In this document: piece after piece, positions 44,634-53,800 of the stretch | Position numbering within the stretch: position 1 is the first letter of the stretch | Layout: each line of letters starts with the position of its first letter | Origin: an uncultured Adlercreutzia sp. | Lineage (GTDB): Bacteria > Actinomycetota > Coriobacteriia > Coriobacteriales > Eggerthellaceae | Assembly (NCBI RefSeq): GCF_958431955.1 | Contig: NZ_CAUASN010000006.1 | Coordinates: forward strand, 40,564-104,563 | DNA length: 64,000 bases | Reading direction: 5' to 3' | The notes under the pieces: generated by a model | Told to the model about the DNA's origin: nothing | Database searches by the model: none | The model's input: only the letters and a program-made list of their open reading frames with translations | Made by a program: the position numbers and the translations under genes

Positions 44634-44668
44634 ACCGCATCGGCTTCGTGGAAGATTTGACAGGATAA
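44634..44668 (+). pseudogene. Direct repeat copy 2: relic of the helicase 3' end
   Basis: Matches the end of the helicase gene at 30 of 35 positions and stays in frame to a stop codon: HRIGFVEDLTG here, YRVGFVEDLAE in the intact gene. No helicase coding sequence precedes it; a terminator lies directly upstream. The copies are about 7.1 kb apart and enclose two reductase/regulator modules. Confidence 0.6.
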
Positions 44669-45029
44669 GGGAGGAGCGACAGGCTACAAGCAGAACGCCA
44701 TGTAGAGAGGCAAGTATTCCCACTCTCCTTCCCGAGCAAGCTGCTGAGGATGCAGGACGATCTTCTTCTGTGCAAAATTCGCGATATTGAAAGCCTCAAT
44801 ATGGCTCAGAATTCGCGACATCAAGTTTGCATCTTCCCGTTGCAAACAATCGCGTTTACACCAGTCAAGCTTCGCAGACGCTTTCCTCATTTTTCACGGG
44901 GCGTTGCTGGAAGCCGGAGTTGGAATCAGCATCGAGCTCGCAGCCACCTAGCGCGAGGCGGTGCGGGGAAAGATACGGCTACATCGTACGGAGGCAGCGC
45001 CCTAGGCGGCCGAGACGCGGTCCGCGGCG
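44669..45029. other. Intergenic stretch, lower GC, no clear gene
   Basis: This is less GC-rich than its surroundings. ATTCGCGA occurs twice (44778 and 44810) around a dyad ATATTGA-N5-TCAATAT (44784-44802). A 68-codon minus-strand frame spans 44684-44890 but has no ribosome site and no family resemblance I recognise. It is probably decayed or transferred DNA next to the helicase relic. Confidence 0.4.
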
Positions 45030-45221
45030 TCAGAACACGCCCTCCTTCACCAGCTGAGCTTGCCGCTGCTGGAGGAAGAAATCGGACACAGCCATGTAGA
45101 AGGCCGCCTCCTCCTGACTTTGGGCTTGCGCCATCATCTCGGCAGTGGGCACATAGCTGAAAAGAGCACGGCATTCCTGGTAGAGCTCATGGAGCACACC
45201 TGCCTCCGCCTCCGATATCAT
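45030..45221 (-). CDS. Small conserved-looking protein, 63 residues
   Basis: A small acidic, helix-prone protein starting MISEAEAGVLHELYQECRAL and ending in a Gln-rich helix (FFLQQRQAQLVKEGVF). No known domain is recognised and no membrane segment or signal is seen. The start is well supported by GGGAGGAGAACT before ATG, and upstream ACGCAATAATTTATG supplies an AT-rich promoter-like leader. It lies 96 nt downstream of a minus-strand membrane LuxR gene. A truncated copy with matching leader sits in the same position beside the 41-kb LuxR gene, which argues that it is a real module component. Confidence 0.6.
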   Translation of the reverse strand: MISEAEAGVLHELYQECRALFSYVPTAEMMAQAQSQEEAAFYMAVSDFFLQQRQAQLVKEGVF

Positions 45222-45316
45222 AGTTCTCCTCCCATAAATTATTGCGTTGTCCCAACAGTAGCACGAAAGGACGGCGCGTGCGTCATCGGCGTCGCACTTC
45301 TCAAAACGAAATCGGC

Positions 45317-46834
45317 TCATCGGGAAACACGCCGCTCCCCCGACGGAGCCGTCGGCTTATCGGCATAGCGCTCGAACAGGGCCAGCATCTCCTCGAAGTT
45401 ATGCACGCCGCACTTCTGATAGATATGGTACTTGTGGGTCTTCACTGTCTCGTGGGAAATGAACAGCTGCTTGCCGATGGCCGCAGCGGAAAGCCCCGTT
45501 ACCAGCAGCGGAAGAACCTCCCCCTCCTTCGGCGATAGGACGAAGTCGGCAGCCATGGCCGCGCATGCCTCGGCACGCAGCTCGGCGAAGGAGCGCGGCA
45601 ACCCATCGCTGCCCCAGCCTCCCTCGACAAGAAACGCATCGCGAATGGCTCGTGCGGGAAGAGCCTGTTCTCTCTGGAAGTAGAACACCAGGTACATGAG
45701 ATAGGCGAGCGTGGCGCAGGGAGCCACCAGTCGATAGGTCGCAGGCGGCACAAGATGCGCCGCGAGCATTCCCATGCAGAATACCGTGAGCAACGCCACA
45801 AGGCCCACAACGGGCAACGCTGATGAACCAGCGAACCGACGCTCCGAAAGATAGAGCATATCGATCCAGAGCAGTGCCAAAAACAGCAGGTTCGAGCAAA
45901 CGACAACTGCATAGACCACTAAGAACGGCGCTGCGGACAGCACAATCGACACGAGCACGCCCAGCGCGCAGGGAACTGTCATGAACAGGATGACCTCTCC
46001 CGCCTGCTCTTCTGAACGGACGGTCCATCGCCAAGCCAGAGCCGCGAGGAATCCCATGGCGAGCAGCGCGCCGACCGCGAACGGAGCTGACGAGCGCACC
46101 GCCTCCTCCACGGAAGGATCGACCAGGGACGTGCCGAGGCTTAGAGAGCAGATAAGCCCCGCAGGAGCTGCAGGTAAAGCGGCGCGGGCAGCCTCAAGCC
46201 AATCGCGCCCCGCCCCTGGCGATGCCGCAGGATGGTGGTCGTAGCCCTCCTCGGCTAAAACCGAAGCAGACGCGGCGTCGTCCCCGTCGCCCGCCAACGC
46301 TGCTGCCGCCACCACGCCCGAGAGCGCCACGATAACCGCGAGCACAACGGTACCGTCCGCATCGGTAGCCGACACCATATAGCCCCCGTGCACCAAAAGC
46401 GACGAAGCTCCGAGGCTTACGATAGCGCTGAGAGCGTAATCTCCCAGGGTAGCCTCGCGACCGAGTGAATGCCAGGCAAGGGTCGTGCGCAGCATGACGC
46501 CGCATGATGCCGCCAGCAGAGCGGCCACCACCACGGGAGCCCACAACGAATGCACGGACACGACCAGCGCCGCGCTCGCCACAGGCATTACGATGCCCCA
46601 CAGCACCACAAGCATGGGCCGTGGGTACTGTGCAAGACGACCGGAGAGAACGCACGCCACCGCGAATATCACAACCGCCGCAAGCGTTTGCAACTCCATG
46701 GGAACAACGAGCTCCTCGCCCGACATATAGGGAGTGAGCATGCGCGGGCGAAACAGAAGAGTCTGGACGAACGCCAGCGGCCCCGCGAGCATCAAGCTCG
46801 TCGATGCGAATTTCCTCGCCGCATATATCGCCAT
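45317..46834 (-). CDS. Membrane-embedded LuxR family regulator (5)
   Basis: A 505-residue regulator: about twelve hydrophobic segments up to residue 410, then a LuxR helix-turn-helix (LSPKEGEVLPLLVTGLSAAA, ISHETVKTHKYHIYQKCGVH). Its HTH is the most divergent of the five; PKEGE replaces the usual PRETE. It is divergent from the flavin reductase at 47.1 kb, the likely target. The ATG after GGGAGGGCGCGAAAGC is preferred to a GTG six codons upstream that overlaps this ribosome site. Confidence 0.9.
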   Translation of the reverse strand: MAIYAARKFASTSLMLAGPLAFVQTLLFRPRMLTPYMSGEELVVPMELQTLAAVVIFAVACVLSGRLAQYPRPMLVVLWGIVMPVASAALVVSVHSLWAPVVVAALLAASCGVMLRTTLAWHSLGREATLGDYALSAIVSLGASSLLVHGGYMVSATDADGTVVLAVIVALSGVVAAAALAGDGDDAASASVLAEEGYDHHPAASPGAGRDWLEAARAALPAAPAGLICSLSLGTSLVDPSVEEAVRSSAPFAVGALLAMGFLAALAWRWTVRSEEQAGEVILFMTVPCALGVLVSIVLSAAPFLVVYAVVVCSNLLFLALLWIDMLYLSERRFAGSSALPVVGLVALLTVFCMGMLAAHLVPPATYRLVAPCATLAYLMYLVFYFQREQALPARAIRDAFLVEGGWGSDGLPRSFAELRAEACAAMAADFVLSPKEGEVLPLLVTGLSAAAIGKQLFISHETVKTHKYHIYQKCGVHNFEEMLALFERYADKPTAPSGERRVSR

Positions 46835-47090
46835 GCTTTCGCGCCCTCCCACCTGCGAACATACTGCGGCACCTCACCGCCTCCCTCGGCCCATTTTATC
46901 ACGGCATTTCCTCTGCGCCCTTCCTTGTCCATTACCGTGACCTGGCGTTTTCCCAAAATAGCACTTTTTAGGGATAGGCGATGGCACCTATCCGGGGATG
47001 CGTGACGGACGTTGTGGCGCTAGCGTGATTCACCAGGCGCCATGCTTTCCCTCAGGCGCCTACCATTCAAGACAACAGGAAGGGGAGATC
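46835..47090. promoter_or_regulatory. Divergent luxR-reductase control region with a dyad
   Basis: GGATAGG-N8-CCTATCC forms a perfect 7-bp dyad at 46972-46993, about 100 nt before the reductase start. The inverse of TGGGAAAACGC (46945-46955) is shared with the control region of the 4.9-kb reductase gene. Both are candidate operator elements. Confidence 0.5.
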
Positions 47091-48848
47091 ATGGATCGTA
47101 GGACATTCATCAAAGGCGGCCTTCTCGCGGGAGCCGTCGCAGCTGCCGGAACCGCCGTCGGCTGCGCCCCGGGCGCATCTGGCGCCAGCGAGTCCGCCGC
47201 TGAGGAGGCCCTCGCCGCCACAGGCGACGCCTGGTACGGCGAGCCGGCGCCTCTCGACAGTTTCGACCTCGTCGACACCGAGGAGTGCGAGCTGCTCATC
47301 TGCGGATGCGGCGCGGGCGGCATCATGGCCACCGCCGTGGCTGCCGAGGCGGGTGCGAATGTCATCACCATCGAGAAGGGCGGCGCGGCCGGCTCCATCA
47401 AGTCGAACATCGGTATCGTCGGAGCGCGCGATGACGAGCGCTATGGCGTGAAGGTTGACAAGATGGCGGTACTCAACGAGATCACGCGCTACACGAACGG
47501 CCTGTGCAACCCCCGCGTGGCCCGCACCTGGGTTTACGAAAGCGGCGAGACCTTCGATTGGATGACCGACGCTCTGGCCGACTACGGCGTGCACCCGTTC
47601 TTCGAGACCGATACCGGTGGAGACTACCACGGCTGCTATCCGATGTACCCCGTCGAGCACGGCTACGTGTACGACTATACTCCCGAGCAGATGGCCGAGG
47701 CCGAGGAGAAGACCGCGGGAAATCCCGATCCGGCAGCTATGATGCAGGCGCTTCCCACCATTGGCACCTACCTGCTCGAGCGCGCCGTAAACGATTGGGG
47801 TGCTGATGTTCGCTACCTGCATGAGCTGGTGCAGCTCGTGCAGGACGAGAGCGGTGCCGTGACAGGCGCTATCGTGAAGAACGACAGAGGCTATGTACAG
47901 ATCAACGTCTCGAAGGGCGTCATTCTCGCCACGGGAGGCTACGAGGCCGACCCCGAGCTGCTCGCCGAGCTGAACCCTCATTCAGCGCAGATCGGCGGCG
48001 TGTCTATGGTGCAGATGGGCTGCAACGGCGATGGCATCAAAGCCGGCATCTGGGCCGGCGGCGCGAAGGACCCAGTGCCCACGCTCATGACCTTCTCGCG
48101 AGCGGCCGTGGCTCCCGACACGCCGCTGGGCTACCCTTACGAGGGCAACTCTTGCTGGATGGGCGATCAGCCATTCCTGCGCGTGAACATGGACGGCGAG
48201 CGCGTCTGCTGCGAGAGCGTGCCCTACGACTATCCGCTGCTCGTGGCCACACATCACCCGAACAGCAAGATTGCCACCATCTGGGACGCAAACTACCGCG
48301 ACCACATCAAAGCGTTCCATACTATCGGCTGTTCGCGCATCATGCCCTCAGAGTCGAAGACGCCCGACGGCATGCCCACCGGCCTGGGCCTCACCTTCGA
48401 GGCCAACGACGGCATGATTGCCCAGAATATGGAGATGGGAATCATCCAGCAGGCCGATACCCTCGAAGAGCTGGCCGAGAAGCTGAAGATGCCCGCCGAC
48501 GCCCTGAAGGCCACTGTGGCGCGCTACAACGAGCTGTGTGAGAGCGGCGAGGATTTGGACTTCGGCAAGGAGCCGAAGGACATGCTGGCCCTGACCACGC
48601 CCCCCTTCTGCGGCGCCTACTTCGGCGGCCACGTGCTGTGCACCATCGACGGTCTGCAGATCGACGAACACGGTCGCGTGCTATCAGCTGACGAGCGTAA
48701 GCCCATCCCCGGCCTGTACGCCGTCGGCAACTGCTCTGGCAGCATGTACGCCGGCTCCTACCCCGAGTTGTTCATCGGCAACGCTAACGGCCGTACCATC
48801 ACCTTCGGCCGCCACGCCGTGCGCCATATCCTTGGGCAGATCTCCTAG
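47091..48848 (+). CDS. Tat-exported FAD-binding reductase, flavocytochrome c family (5)
   Basis: A 585-residue exported flavoprotein with a short twin-arginine signal (MDRRTFIKGG), lipobox-like AVGC (22-25) and FAD motif GCGAGG at 72-77. The C-terminal signature GNCSGSMYAGSYPELFIGN and GRTITFGRHAV matches the other regulator-linked reductases. An extra segment around residues 180-220 (TGGDYHGCYPMYP, Glu-rich YTPEQMAEAEEK) distinguishes it and may shape the substrate pocket. It is divergent from its membrane LuxR gene and ends at a strong terminator. The start follows GGAAGGGGAGATC. Confidence 0.9.
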   Translation: MDRRTFIKGGLLAGAVAAAGTAVGCAPGASGASESAAEEALAATGDAWYGEPAPLDSFDLVDTEECELLICGCGAGGIMATAVAAEAGANVITIEKGGAAGSIKSNIGIVGARDDERYGVKVDKMAVLNEITRYTNGLCNPRVARTWVYESGETFDWMTDALADYGVHPFFETDTGGDYHGCYPMYPVEHGYVYDYTPEQMAEAEEKTAGNPDPAAMMQALPTIGTYLLERAVNDWGADVRYLHELVQLVQDESGAVTGAIVKNDRGYVQINVSKGVILATGGYEADPELLAELNPHSAQIGGVSMVQMGCNGDGIKAGIWAGGAKDPVPTLMTFSRAAVAPDTPLGYPYEGNSCWMGDQPFLRVNMDGERVCCESVPYDYPLLVATHHPNSKIATIWDANYRDHIKAFHTIGCSRIMPSESKTPDGMPTGLGLTFEANDGMIAQNMEMGIIQQADTLEELAEKLKMPADALKATVARYNELCESGEDLDFGKEPKDMLALTTPPFCGAYFGGHVLCTIDGLQIDEHGRVLSADERKPIPGLYAVGNCSGSMYAGSYPELFIGNANGRTITFGRHAVRHILGQIS

Positions 48849-48875
48849 ACGAGACGCAGCAAAGCCCTCCCCTGC

Positions 48876-48904
48876 GCGGGGCCAGGAGATCCTGGCCCCG
48901 CTTT
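48876..48904 (+). terminator. Rho-independent terminator of a flavin reductase
   Basis: A stem formed by GCGGGGCCAGG and CCTGGCCCCGC around a 4-nt loop, followed by TTT, 27 nt after the reductase stop codon. Confidence 0.8.
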
Positions 48905-48991
48905 GCACTTCCCCGTCGGCGCTCGCATGGGCCGTCCGGGCGCACGGCACGCTCCGTTCGCGTAGAAAACAATCACTGAGCGGAATTGTTG

Positions 48992-49020
48992 TTGATTGCC
49001 CGTCTGCACGGGGGCATAAT
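48992..49020 (+). promoter_or_regulatory. Sigma-70-type promoter of the symporter leader
   Basis: TTGATT (-35) and CATAAT (-10) with an ideal 17-bp spacer. Transcription would begin about 49028 and run through the glycine riboswitch into the symporter gene. The 48905-48991 stretch before it shows nothing. Confidence 0.65.
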
Positions 49021-49089
49021 GGCCGAGTCAATATTTCTGTGATGTCTTCGGGATGCGCGGTGCGCCGGGCAAACCGGAGGCGGAGAAAA

Positions 49090-49169
49090 CTCTGGAGAAC
49101 TCTTAAGTGAGTGCCGAAGGTGCAAGGCCCCGTTCGCGGGCGCCGAATCTCTCAGGCAAACGGACAGAG
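49090..49169 (+). ncRNA. Glycine riboswitch aptamer
   Basis: Conserved glycine-aptamer elements are present in order: P1 strand CTCTGGAGA, the GCCGAAGGTGCAA junction, the GGCGCCGAA turn and the hallmark CTCTCAGGCAAACGGACAGAG, whose CAGAG closes P1 with CTCTG. Only one full aptamer is evident, so this looks like a singlet rather than a tandem switch. Downstream, TTCCC (49205-49209) can pair with GGGAA (49232-49236) in the ribosome site, suggesting translational control of the symporter. Confidence 0.88.
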
Positions 49170-49240
49170 CGATGACGCGACCTTTTCGGCCGGCCACGCA
49201 TAAGTTCCCCCGAGTTTTCTCGCGAGAAGAAGGGAACGCC

Positions 49241-50716
49241 GTGGAAGAGGCACTGCTTGGTATCGTTACCACCATCAACAACTATCTTTCCAACTACATC
49301 CTCATCATCCTGCTGCTCGGCATGGGCATCTGGTTCACCGTGCGCACCAAGGCCATCCAGTTCCGCTGCTTCGGCGAGGGCTGGCGGCGCGTGTTCGGCG
49401 ACTTCAGCCTGCGCGGCGGCAACCAGGGCGGCGGCATGACCTCGTTCCAGGCGCTGTCCACCGCCATCGCGGCCCAGGTGGGCACGGGCAACATCGTGGG
49501 CGCATGCGGCGCCATCATCGTGGGCGGCCCGGGCGCCATCTTCTGGATGTGGATCATCGCGCTTCTGGGCATGGCCACCAACTACGCCGAGGCTGTCATG
49601 GCGCAGAAGACCCGCGTTGTGGACGAGGACGGCACCGTGCACGGCGGCCCGGTGTACTACATCACCACCGCCTTCAAGGGCGCGGGCGGCAAGTTCCTCG
49701 CCGGGTTCTTCGCCGTGGCCATCATCTTGGCGCTCGGCTTCATGGGCTGCATGGTGCAGTCGAACTCCATCGCTGAGACCATGAACACCGCCTTCGGCAT
49801 TCCTACCTGGGTCATCGGCCTGGCCGTGGTCATTCTGGCCGGCATCGTGTTCATCGGCGGCGTGTCCCGCCTGGCCGCCGTCACCGAGAAGATCGTGCCC
49901 ATCATGGCCATCCTCTACGTGCTCGGCTCGCTTGTCGTGCTCATCATGAACGCGGCGAACATCCCGGCCACCTTCGCGCTCATCTTCGAGTGTGCCTTCA
50001 ACCCCGCCGCCACCGTGGGCGGCGCCACTTTCGGCATCATCGCCGCTATCAGCCAGGGCGCCAAGCGCGGCCTGTTCTCCAACGAGGCCGGCATGGGCTC
50101 CACCCCGCACGCCCACGCGCTCGCCGAGGTGCGCGACCCGCACGAGCAGGGCGTGGTGGCCATGATCGGCGTGTTCGTGGACACCATCGTGGTGGTCACC
50201 ATGACTGCGCTCGTGGTGCTGTCCACCCTGTACGTGGGCGACGGCCTGCTCGCCACCGGCGACTACGCGAGCCTCACCGCCGAGACCGTCACCAAGACCA
50301 ACATCGCCCAGCTGGCCTTCGGGCAGTTCTTCGGCGAGGGTGTGGGCGCTTGGTTCGTGGCCATCTGCCTTCTGTTCTTCGCCTTCTCGACGATTCTGTC
50401 GTGGAACCTGTTCGCGAAGCTGAATGTGGAGTGGCTCTTCGGCAAGAAGGCCGTGCTGCCCTTCACCGTGATCGCGCTCGTGTTCATCTTCCTGGGCTCG
50501 CTGCTCTCCAACGACCTGGTGTGGGAGATGGCCGACATGTTCAACCAGCTCATGGTCATCCCCAACGCCATCGCGCTGTTCGCCCTGTCGGGCGCGGTGT
50601 TGGCCATCGCGAATGCCAAGCACGACAAGCGCGCGCTGGACGTGGCCGAGGAGAAGCTCGCCGACAAGGAGCGCGCCGCCATGAACGCCATGGTGGAGAA
50701 AGACGAGCGGAAGTAG
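49241..50716 (+). CDS. Alanine/glycine:cation symporter (AGCS family)
   Basis: A 491-residue membrane transporter with about eleven helices that imports glycine or alanine with sodium or protons. Family features are the helix-1 region with NNYLSNYILIILLLGMGIWF, QVGTGNIVGACGAIIVGGPG, and GAKRGLFSNEAGMGSTPHAH, the AGCS signature. The control by a glycine riboswitch points to glycine as substrate. GTG is the start, after AGAAGGGAACGCC; an earlier in-frame ATG immediately behind the aptamer is rejected because it lacks a ribosome site and lies in the leader. Confidence 0.93.
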   Translation: MEEALLGIVTTINNYLSNYILIILLLGMGIWFTVRTKAIQFRCFGEGWRRVFGDFSLRGGNQGGGMTSFQALSTAIAAQVGTGNIVGACGAIIVGGPGAIFWMWIIALLGMATNYAEAVMAQKTRVVDEDGTVHGGPVYYITTAFKGAGGKFLAGFFAVAIILALGFMGCMVQSNSIAETMNTAFGIPTWVIGLAVVILAGIVFIGGVSRLAAVTEKIVPIMAILYVLGSLVVLIMNAANIPATFALIFECAFNPAATVGGATFGIIAAISQGAKRGLFSNEAGMGSTPHAHALAEVRDPHEQGVVAMIGVFVDTIVVVTMTALVVLSTLYVGDGLLATGDYASLTAETVTKTNIAQLAFGQFFGEGVGAWFVAICLLFFAFSTILSWNLFAKLNVEWLFGKKAVLPFTVIALVFIFLGSLLSNDLVWEMADMFNQLMVIPNAIALFALSGAVLAIANAKHDKRALDVAEEKLADKERAAMNAMVEKDERK

Positions 50717-50746
50717 TCTCGATCCAAGAGCACCATGCGGAATTCC

Positions 50747-50775
50747 GGGGAGGGCACGTCGCCCTCCCCTTTTTT
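50747..50775 (+). terminator. Rho-independent terminator of the symporter gene
   Basis: A perfect 9-bp stem (GGGGAGGGC / GCCCTCCCC), 5-nt loop and six T residues: a textbook terminator 30 nt after the stop codon. Confidence 0.92.
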
Positions 50776-50883
50776 CATGGGCGGGAGCGGACGGCGCAGC
50801 GCGCCAGGCGGCGGGGCACCGGGCACGCGAGCCTCGGGCAGGGCGGCGCGGCGGGGCGCAGCACGAGAGGGCGCATCAGCCCC

Positions 50884-53800
50884 CTACTCGTCGCAGCCTA
50901 AAAGCTCGGCGAGGCGGTCGCGGGTGAGGCCCTCCAGGGCATCGGCGCCGGTGGCAGCTACCACGGAGTCCGCCAGGTCGCGCTTAGCCTCTTGCAGCGC
51001 CACGATGCGCTCCTCGATGGTGCCCTTCGCCACCACCTTGTACACGTCCACCTCGCGTTCCTGGCCGATGCGGTGGGCTCGGTCGGTGGCCTGGTCGGTG
51101 GCTGCGGCGTTCCACCACGGGTCGGCGTGCACCACCACCGAGGCGCCCGTGAGGTTGAGCCCCGTGCCGCCGGCCTTCAGCGACACGAGAAACACCGGTG
51201 TGTCGTCCTCGTTGAAGCGCTTCACCAGCTCCACCCGCTCGCGCTTGGGCGTGGCGCCGGTGATGGTGAAGTGCGAAAGCCCCCGCCGGTCAAGTTCGTC
51301 GGCCAGCACCGAGAGATAGCTGGTGAACTGGGAGAACACGAGCACCTTGCGATCGGCCTCCTGAGCCTCGGCCACCAGCTCCATGATGGCGCCGAGCTTC
51401 TCGGCTCCGCCCCGATAGTTCTCGAACACGAGGGCCGGGTCCAGCGCGATCTGCCGCAGGCGCGTGAGTTCGGCGAGCACCTCCACCGAGCTCTTCTCGG
51501 CTTCGGCCAGATGTCCGCGCCGGTTCGCCCGCGAGGCGTTCTGGCGCTTCTGGGCGTTCAAGTCCTCGCGCAGACGCTGCTCGGCCCCGTCGTAGAGCCG
51601 CCGCTGCTCGGCGCTTAGGGGCACGTAGCGCACCAGCTCCGTCTTCGGCGGCAAGTCGGTGAGCACGTCGGCCTTGCGCCGGCGCAGCAGAAACGGCTCC
51701 ACGAGCGCCCGCAGGCGAGCGGCCGCCTTCTCGTCCTCGCCCAGGATGCCCAGCTCGTAGCGCTCGCGGAAGCGCTCGTAGCTGCCGAGGAGCCCCGGCA
51801 TGAGGAAGTCGAAGATGCTCCACAACTCCGAGAGGCGGTTCTCGATGGGCGTGCCCGTGAGCGCGAAACGCAGCGGCGCGCGCAGCCGCTTCACCGCGCG
51901 GGTCGTCTTGGTGGCGTGGTTCTTGATGCGCTGGGCCTCGTCGAGCACCACCATGCCCCAGCCGACCGGGTGCAGGAAGGGCGCGTCGATGCGCACGCGA
52001 TCGTAGGAGGCCACGATAACGGCCGGCGCGCCCACCGAGGCGCCGTCGCGAGCCGCCTGCGCGCCGCGCCCGATCACGCGCCCCTCCCCTTCCGCAGCCG
52101 CCTGGGCCACGAGCATCTCGCGCTGGTACCGGGTGCCCTCCAGGGCCGCCACGGGCATGGCGGGCGCGAAGCGGGCGAACTCGTCCAGCCAGTTGAACAC
52201 GAGGGAGGCGGGGCAGGCGATAAGCACCGGGCCTGTCAGCTGCCCCGCGTCCCGCAGGCTCTGCAAAAGCGCGATGGTCTGGAGCGTCTTGCCGAGGCCC
52301 ATCTCGTCGGCGAGGATGCCGCCGAAGCCGAGGGAGGCGAGCCGTGCAAGCCAGCGGAACCCCTCCAGTTGGTAGGGGCGCAGCGTGGCGGCCAGGCCCG
52401 CGGGGGGCTCCACGGCACGCGCCGGCTCCTCCACCCGGCGCAGGTAGTCCTCGAAGGTCGCGTCGCGCACCGCGTCGGCGTATTCCCGATCCAGGTAGAA
52501 CGCCTGGTAGGTGGGAATCTGCGCCGAGCCGTCCAGAAGCTCGTTGGCCGACACGCCCAAATCGCGCATCATCTCGCCAAGGCGCGCGATGTCGCCCTCG
52601 GAAAGCGCCACGATGCGCCCGTCGCTCATGCGGTGAAAGCGCTTGCGGCGGCGCAGCGCGGAGAACATCGCCGCCAGCTCGTCGCGGGAAACGTCGCTCT
52701 CGCGCACGTCCATCTGGATGAGGTTCGCCGCCAGCGAGAGGCCCAGCTGCACCCGCGGCGGCCGCTCGTCCACGAGCCGGTCGAAGGCCGGGGTGGTGAA
52801 CACCTCGCCTGCGGCGCGAAACTGCGCGAGTCCCCCGTAGAGCAGCTCGCCGGCCAGGTCGGCCTGGCGCAGCGGCAGCGTCATGGAGCCGTCGAAGAAC
52901 TGGGCGGCCAGCATGACGGCCGCATCCTCCAGCGCCTGATCGCGGAAGGGCTGCTGGGAGGCGGGACGCAGCTCGGGCTCCTCGCCCGAGTCGGCCGGGC
53001 TCGCCAGCACCACCTCGCGCTCGCCGTAGAACGCCTTCACCGTCAGGCGGATGAGCGCCGCCTCCTTCTTCCCCGTCTTGTCGAAGTAGAAGGCGAGCGT
53101 GCCGGCCACCGGCCGCAGAGCCTCCCACGGCTCGGGCAGGCGCACGTCCACCGCAGCCTCCAGCACCGGCAGCGCCTGACGGCAGAAGGCCGCCCCGTCG
53201 CCCTCGGCCACGAAGGCCGCACCGCCGTCGGCCAGCCCCGCCTCCCGCAGAAAGGCGAAAGCCGCCGCCTCGGCGCCCTCCACGCGCGCCGCCACGCCGT
53301 CGGCCAGCACGTAGGCCCGCTCCAGGCCCCGCACCACCAGCGCGGATTCGGACAAGTGCAGCTCGTAGCCGCCTTCGACAGCGTCAAACAGAAGGGCCGC
53401 AAGCGGCGCGTCGGCGCCCACGCGCCACGGCTCGGGCGCGGCGTCGTCGGCCGCACCGGCACTTCCGGCACGGCGCACCAGTGAGAAGGAACCCTCGCCG
53501 AGGGCATCCAGCAGGGCCACCACCTCGGCCTCGCGCACCCGGGCCTCGCGCTTGCCGGCACCGGCGGTGCGGAACGTGGAGCCGCCGAACAACCGCTCGT
53601 CGGGGAACAGACCGGCCACCACCCGGGCCACGGCCCGAGACGGCTCGTCGAACGCCTCCAGGCGATGAGCGAAGGCGAGCTTCTTGCCGTAGGCGTGGAA
53701 CTCGCCGTGTTGCACGTGGTGCGCGAAGGCCTCGATGTCGCGCACCTGGTAGGTACCGCGCGCGCCGGCTACCGCCAGGTGCAGCGACCAGAGGCGCCCG

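Noticed and set aside
44684..44890. Possible 68-residue gene in the stretch after the helicase relic
   Set aside because: No ribosome site before its ATG and no recognisable family; the sequence context looks like decayed DNA, so it is only mentioned in the intergenic entry.
49172..49240. Upstream ATG extending the AGCS symporter by 23 residues
   Set aside because: It lies directly behind the riboswitch aptamer without a ribosome site, and the extra residues do not belong to the family; the GTG with AGAAGGGAA fits better.
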